Below are positions 58,973 to 64,000 of a stretch of DNA of 64,000 nucleotides, one piece after another. Made by a program: the position numbers and the translations under genes. The notes under the pieces were generated by a model. It saw nothing but the letters and a program-made list of their open reading frames with translations, did no database searches and was not told where the DNA came from. The stretch's first letter is position 1. Each line of letters starts with the position of its first letter. This DNA comes from Bryobacterales bacterium. GTDB lineage: Bacteria > Acidobacteriota > Terriglobia > Bryobacterales > UBA6623. The stretch spans positions 45,951 through 109,950 of the forward strand of contig JAPOOG010000115.1 of NCBI GenBank assembly GCA_026713545.1, read 5' to 3'.

Positions 58973-60034
58973 TCAATACAGCCGCACACCCCGCGGACCC
59001 GGCGGCAACTCCATGTGGACCGAGTCGACGAAGCGAACTTTCCGCGACGCCTTCGTCATGACCATCGTCTGACTCCGGCAGCCTTCGCCAAAGAACCGGA
59101 TGCCCTGCAAGATCCCCCCACCGCTGAGGCCGCCCGTCACGCCGGTGGCGGCGAAGATGATCGTCTTGCCGGGGGCAAGGTCTTCCGAGCTGTAGACACG
59201 ATGGGGGTCGGTGATCCCCATGCGCTTGACGCGCTCTTCGAGTTCCGGCGTATCGATCACAAGCCGGCCCAGCATCTCTCCGTGAAGACAGCGCATCGCA
59301 GCCGCCGAGATCACACCTTCCGGCGCGCCGCCAATGCCCATGACCGCATGAACGCCCGTCCCCCGAATGGCGACGGATACACCCGCCGACAGGTCGCCAT
59401 CGCCGATCAGTCGAATGCGGGCGCCCGCCTCGCGAATCTCCCGGATCAGCTTCTCGTGGCGCGGCCGGTTCAGGACGACGATGGCGAGGTCGTCCACGTC
59501 GCGGTCGAGAGCACGGGCGATACGCTTCAGGTTTTCCGACACCGGCAGGTCAAGATCAACCTTGCCGCGGCAGGCCGGGCCGACGATGATCTTTTCCATG
59601 TAGCAGTCGGGGGCGTGCAGGAGACCGCCCTTTTCCGATGCGGCCAAAACGGCGAGCGCGCCCGGTGTGCCCGTGGCGCAAAGGTTCGTCCCTTCAAGGG
59701 GGTCCACCGCGATATCGACTGCGCGGTATTCTCCTTCATTCCCCGAGCCCGGCCCGACCTTCTCCCCGATATAGAGCATCGGCGCTTCGTCGCGCTCGCC
59801 CTCGCCGATGACGATCGTGCCGTCAATCGGGACGTCCTCGAAGGCCGTGCGCATTGCTTCGGTGGCCACGCGGTCGGATTCCTTGCGATCGCCATTGCCC
59901 ATGGTGCGGGCGGCAGCGATGGCCGCTTTTTCGACCACGCGGATGAGTTGCAAGGAGAGTTCTTCTTCCTCCTGCACGGTCATGCTGCCGAACTTGGTTT
60001 CCCCGCCCGGCCAGAGGCCGATTGTGTCATTCAT
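58973..60034 (-). CDS. glpX: Class II fructose-bisphosphatase
   Basis: [69 protein letters not shown]. Confidence 0.95.
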   Translation of the reverse strand: MNDTIGLWPGGETKFGSMTVQEEEELSLQLIRVVEKAAIAAARTMGNGDRKESDRVATEAMRTAFEDVPIDGTIVIGEGERDEAPMLYIGEKVGPGSGNEGEYRAVDIAVDPLEGTNLCATGTPGALAVLAASEKGGLLHAPDCYMEKIIVGPACRGKVDLDLPVSENLKRIARALDRDVDDLAIVVLNRPRHEKLIREIREAGARIRLIGDGDLSAGVSVAIRGTGVHAVMGIGGAPEGVISAAAMRCLHGEMLGRLVIDTPELEERVKRMGITDPHRVYSSEDLAPGKTIIFAATGVTGGLSGGGILQGIRFFGEGCRSQTMVMTKASRKVRFVDSVHMELPPGPRGVRLY

Positions 60035-60057
60035 GGCGCATCATGCCTTTCTTGTCG

Positions 60058-61563
60058 TCAGCCTCTCTCTTGATACTGTCCCTGGAGGCGCCGCAACTCC
60101 TGCGTCAATTCCGCTTTGAGATCGTCGTGACCGGGCTCGGCATAGAGATTGTTCAGCTCATTCGGATCCGCGTGCAGGTCGAAGAGCTCCCAATAGCCAT
60201 CTTCGTTGTAGTATTCGATCAACTTGTAGCGCTCGGTGCGCACCCCGCGGTGGGGGCTGACGCGGTGGGCCGTGAAGTACCGGAACGAAGGGTCTGTGCG
60301 AGCTTCCGGCGGCAAGTCTTTCATTGCCCAGGAGTTATCGTAGTAGGCATAGAAGATCGATTGGCGCCAATCGTCGGGCGGGCTTCCGCGAAGGAGGGGC
60401 GCCAGACTCTCGCCCTGCATTCGTTCCGGAACATCAATGCCCGCCAGATCGAGAATCGTCGGCGCGATGTCGACATTGAGGACCATGCGATCCTCGACGT
60501 GTCCGTTCAAAGGCAGCCGAGGATAGCGGACCAGGAAAGGAATGCGCAGAGACGGCTCGTACATGAAGCGTTTGTCATACCAGCCATGCTCGCCAAGGAA
60601 GTAGCCGTTGTCGGTGGTATAGATGATGACCGTGTCCTCGGCGAGGCCGCTGTCATCGAGGTACTTCAGGAGCACGCCGAGGTTTTCGTCGACGCCGTAA
60701 ACCGCGCGGTGGTGATCCTTGACGAAACGGTCGAAGATCCAATCCTTTTTCGCGGCGGCGCTGAGACCATTCGGCAGGTCTTCGTAGTCGCCGGCGAGGC
60801 TGATCTCGAACTTCATGTCCTCCGCTTCCCTGGCGAGAGGACGAGTGGCGTAATCATCGTCGTACGTCTCCGGTTTGGGCCACGCGATGTCGTCGTACAG
60901 GTTGGCGTGGCGTGGCGCGGGCGTGAAGGGCCGATGCGGCGCCTTGTGCTGATAGACAAGGCAGAACGGTTCGTCACCGCGCCGCCGCAGGAAATCCAGC
61001 GCGAAATCGGTTGTGAGATCCGTCGCGTAGCCGCGCTCCTGGCGGCGCACGCCGTTCCGGATGAAATCCGGATCGAAGTAGACTCCCTGCCCCGGCAGCA
61101 CCTTCCATTCATCGAAGTCGTTCGGGTCTTGACGGATATGCCACTTCCCGAACAGGCCGGTTCGATAACCGGCCTCGCGAAGCAGCCGGGGGAACGTAGG
61201 GAGGTTGGGATCAAGCGCCTCGACCTCGTCGCGCTTTTCGGAATTGCCACGAATCCCATGAACGTGGGAATAGCAGCCCGTCAGCACCGACGCCCGACCC
61301 GGCGCGCACAGCGAGTTGGTGCAGAAGGCGTTCTCGAACCGTACACCCTCGTTGGCAAGCCGGTCCATGTTGGGCGTCCGGAGGATCGGGTGCCCCGCGC
61401 AGCTCATCTGTTGCGCTTGCTGGTCGTCGGTCATGACGAACAGAATGTTGGGGCGAGGGTAATCGGGTCCGGAGCTGCAGCGCGTCACGAAAGCCGCTCC
61501 GACCGCTCCCAGGCTCTGCAAAGCCTCGCGGCGGGTTGGTCTCAAGGCTCTCGTGTCGGGCAT
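60058..61563 (-). CDS. Sulfatase with TAT-like leader
   Basis: [19 protein letters not shown] leader; [31 protein letters not shown] formylglycine motif. Confidence 0.93.
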   Translation of the reverse strand: MPDTRALRPTRREALQSLGAVGAAFVTRCSSGPDYPRPNILFVMTDDQQAQQMSCAGHPILRTPNMDRLANEGVRFENAFCTNSLCAPGRASVLTGCYSHVHGIRGNSEKRDEVEALDPNLPTFPRLLREAGYRTGLFGKWHIRQDPNDFDEWKVLPGQGVYFDPDFIRNGVRRQERGYATDLTTDFALDFLRRRGDEPFCLVYQHKAPHRPFTPAPRHANLYDDIAWPKPETYDDDYATRPLAREAEDMKFEISLAGDYEDLPNGLSAAAKKDWIFDRFVKDHHRAVYGVDENLGVLLKYLDDSGLAEDTVIIYTTDNGYFLGEHGWYDKRFMYEPSLRIPFLVRYPRLPLNGHVEDRMVLNVDIAPTILDLAGIDVPERMQGESLAPLLRGSPPDDWRQSIFYAYYDNSWAMKDLPPEARTDPSFRYFTAHRVSPHRGVRTERYKLIEYYNEDGYWELFDLHADPNELNNLYAEPGHDDLKAELTQELRRLQGQYQERG

Positions 61564-61727
61564 TACCGAACCAGTGTACCGAATGACACACTGTGCTCCG
61601 TGTTGAACCCAGCTTCAAGACAGCCGCGAGGACACCAGCAACTCACTCAGTGAATGACCGGTCCACACTGGGATGAAGATCACGTCATCCAGACGCCATG
61701 CCCGTATCTGGCCGTGAACTGGGAAGC

Positions 61728-61913
61728 AGCCTGCATTACTCACCACCCGACGGTCGAAGCACGCGAAAAAAGGCGGTGGCTGGTGGATAGTTTTTAGTTG
61801 ATAGTTGTCAGTGAAAAACCTTGCAGGCCGTGCTGCTGGCGCGGGCGGCTCGCGCCTCGTCCTGGCGGCCCTCTCACGCACTTCACCTCGCCGCGTGGCG
61901 AAAAATGCAGGTC
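61728..61913. repeat. Dispersed repeat family C copy with alternative heptad core
   Basis: AGCCTGCATTACTCACCACCCGACGG...GGCGAAAAATGCAGGT; core GGTGGATAGTTTTTAGTTGATAGTTGTCAGTG replaces TCTCGTG heptads. Confidence 0.8.
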
Positions 61914-61933
61914 AGAACGTTCTCCAGGGTTGG

Positions 61934-63820
61934 TCAACGCCCGGCATCAGCGATCCGGCCGGCGACCACCTCGGCTACATCGGCCACAACGAAGTCCTCG
62001 CGCCCGGCGTGACGGGCAGCGTCGTTGAGCATGATCGGACAGTACGGGCAGGCCACGGCAACCTTGGACACGCCGGTCGCGCTTACCTCGGCAAAGCGCC
62101 TATGATTGATGCGCCCCTTGGGCGGGTCCGCCTTGTCATCGGCAATGAAGAGCTGGGCGCCGCCGGCTCCGCAGCAGAACGTCCGGGAACGGCTGCGTTT
62201 CATCTCGACCACCTCGACACCAGCAGCCGCAAGCGCATGACGAGGTTCGTTGACGACTCCCCGCCCTCGGGCCAAATAGCAAGGGTCGTGGAATGTGATC
62301 GTTTCACTCCTCTTCTGAAGTTTTCCCTCAAGCCGGGGGAGCAGCTCTGCGAGCAACTCCGTATGGTGCACAACCGTTATGCCCAACTCTTGATAGGCAG
62401 GGTTCTGACGATAGTCCATATCGAGCATCCGCGTGCAGTGCGGGCAGCAGGTCACGAGCTTCCTGACGCTTGCGGCTCGAAACGAATCGATGACCTTTTC
62501 GGAAAGGTCGAAATAGAGATATTCGTTGCCCGCGCGGCGCGCCGGCTCACCGCAACAGGTCTCCCGCTCGAGGACACCCCACTCGACGCCCGCCTCATCG
62601 AGAACCTTTCTCATCGCTCGAGCTACGTCCTGGCCGTGCGGATCGTAACTCACGCCGCAACCCAACCAGAAAAGCCACTCCTGACTACCATCGAAAATGG
62701 GAAAGCCTTCGGTTTGTATGAGCTTTCGCCGCGTTTCGTGCGCCACGCCCCAGGGGTTGTGCGGCGAACGCTCCATGGTTGTAAACAGCGCGTTCAACTT
62801 GTCGTTGTTGGTGCGGCCTTCGCTGACGAGCCCCCGGCGCATGTCCAGGATCTTGGGGCCTACATGCTCGATGCCTACCGGGCAGGCATCTTCGCAAGCG
62901 CCGCACGAAAGGCACTGGAACAAGTCGACTTCGCTGATCCAGCACTCGCCGGCCTGGACCTGGCGGGGCGTTCCCGCGACGGCCCGGCCCCCGGCCAGCA
63001 GGCCACGCTGCAGTTGCAGAACGATCTCTTTGGGGTCGAGACTCTGACCGACGGTATTCGCAGGGCAGACATCCGTGCAGCGTCCGCATTCCACGCAGGA
63101 GTTGACATCGAGGATGTCCTTGGCGGACAACCGGTTGAATTGCCAGAGCCCGAAATCTTCATCGTCGTCCTCTCGCAAAGCCCGCATGCCGCTCGTCGTC
63201 TCGGACCGAAAGAAGACCGCGACCGGCCCCAGCATCAAGTGGAGATGTTTCGAGTTCGGAATCACCCAGAGCATGCCGAGAAGCGACAGGGTGTGCACCC
63301 ACCAGTTCAGCCGCCAAGCAGCGCTGCCCGCTTCCAAGGCCCGCCATCCAAGCAGATAGGTGATCATCAGCGCCGCGATCAGCACCGCAACGATCCCCGA
63401 GGAGAGCGACGGCTCACCCAGCACTTGCGGCCGCAAGACAAAACGCCTGATGCTGAGCCCAACGATCCCAACGAGCACGGCCACGGCCCAGGCGGCTGCG
63501 AACCAGCCATACCAACTGCGATCCGGACGCGCGCCGTCGAGCCCTTGAAAGCCCTGCATCATGTGCTCCAAACTGACCCAAGCGAAGGCAAAAAAACCCC
63601 ACATCACGAGCGCATGGAGCATGCCGGCAACGGGACGGGCGCGGATCACTTTCGTCTGCAGCACGACTTCGAGAAATACACGACGCAGCCGCCGAGCAAC
63701 GCCGTCCCAGGGCAGCGGTTGCCGCGGCGACTCTCCGAGCTTCAGCCGATTCCTCACGACAAACAGGAAATAGCCGCAACTGGCCAACGTCAGAAGCGTC
63801 AGAACGAGGGAAGTCAGCAT
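61934..63820 (-). CDS. Membrane-anchored (Fe-S)-binding heterodisulfide-reductase-like protein
   Basis: CVECGRCTDVCPANTVG, CLSCGACEDACPVGIEH; CCG-type motifs ETCCGEPARRAG and RTFCCGAGGAQLF; N-terminal TM helices. Confidence 0.92.
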   Translation of the reverse strand: MLTSLVLTLLTLASCGYFLFVVRNRLKLGESPRQPLPWDGVARRLRRVFLEVVLQTKVIRARPVAGMLHALVMWGFFAFAWVSLEHMMQGFQGLDGARPDRSWYGWFAAAWAVAVLVGIVGLSIRRFVLRPQVLGEPSLSSGIVAVLIAALMITYLLGWRALEAGSAAWRLNWWVHTLSLLGMLWVIPNSKHLHLMLGPVAVFFRSETTSGMRALREDDDEDFGLWQFNRLSAKDILDVNSCVECGRCTDVCPANTVGQSLDPKEIVLQLQRGLLAGGRAVAGTPRQVQAGECWISEVDLFQCLSCGACEDACPVGIEHVGPKILDMRRGLVSEGRTNNDKLNALFTTMERSPHNPWGVAHETRRKLIQTEGFPIFDGSQEWLFWLGCGVSYDPHGQDVARAMRKVLDEAGVEWGVLERETCCGEPARRAGNEYLYFDLSEKVIDSFRAASVRKLVTCCPHCTRMLDMDYRQNPAYQELGITVVHHTELLAELLPRLEGKLQKRSETITFHDPCYLARGRGVVNEPRHALAAAGVEVVEMKRSRSRTFCCGAGGAQLFIADDKADPPKGRINHRRFAEVSATGVSKVAVACPYCPIMLNDAARHAGREDFVVADVAEVVAGRIADAGR

Positions 63821-64000
63821 GGAGAAAGCCCAAAGACAAGTAAACCTAACAGCCCGTGTCAAAAGCCCCGCTGCATTCAAGCGGCGATGCATCCCGGCTG
63901 AACTGCGTTGCTCCTCGGTCGAATATGTCCAATATGCTCCCTCGTCGCGCCTTGTCAGCCAGGCGCCTCGCCGCTCTCGGTGCTACGCGGGGTTTCAACA

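Noticed and set aside
60022-61653. 543-aa plus-strand ORF (also 59015-60073 and 9305-10456)
   Set aside because: Antisense shadows of the sulfatase, glpX and DUF255 genes respectively.
61805-63901. 698-aa plus-strand ORF
   Set aside because: Antisense shadow of the Fe-S protein, which has canonical 4Fe-4S and CCG motifs.

Overview
64 kb window from a GC-rich bacterium. Gene content (TAT-exported enolase-superfamily, Gfo/Idh and PLP enzymes, sulfatases, sialidase-like proteins) is typical of heterotrophic Acidobacteriota (Bryobacterales/Solibacter-like); that taxonomy is inference. About 49 CDSs are supportable. Housekeeping genes: psd-pssA-lptE-holA, rpsT, lspA-lgt, rsmA, glpX, malate synthase, ftcD and a ctp-like S41 protease. 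There is a large exported catabolic complement: 5 enolase-superfamily members, 2 Gfo/Idh, 2 sulfatases, 2 tandem sialidase-like proteins, an IlvD/Edd dehydratase, an SDR, an HpcH/HpaI aldolase with a Sec signal, and a nucleoside hydrolase lipoprotein. No rRNA, tRNA, CRISPR array or intact transposase was seen. The most distinctive feature is intergenic: several families of dispersed structured repeats. Family A is bounded by GCAGCCCGTGG...AAGTC inverted ends. Family C is bounded by TA-GCCTGCATTTCTCACCAC inverted ends, often flush with upstream stop codons, with covarying arms in one copy and swappable heptanucleotide cores. Family B is a leader-like element with a conserved ATG-AAC-CCA-TGC-TGA mini-ORF plus a GAAAGGAG motif, upstream of three secreted-enzyme genes in the same orientation. 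Family D is a terminator-like hairpin module. A second strong signal is an 11-bp-periodic, PHO-box-like array plus -10 upstream of a phosphate-selective-porin-like gene.
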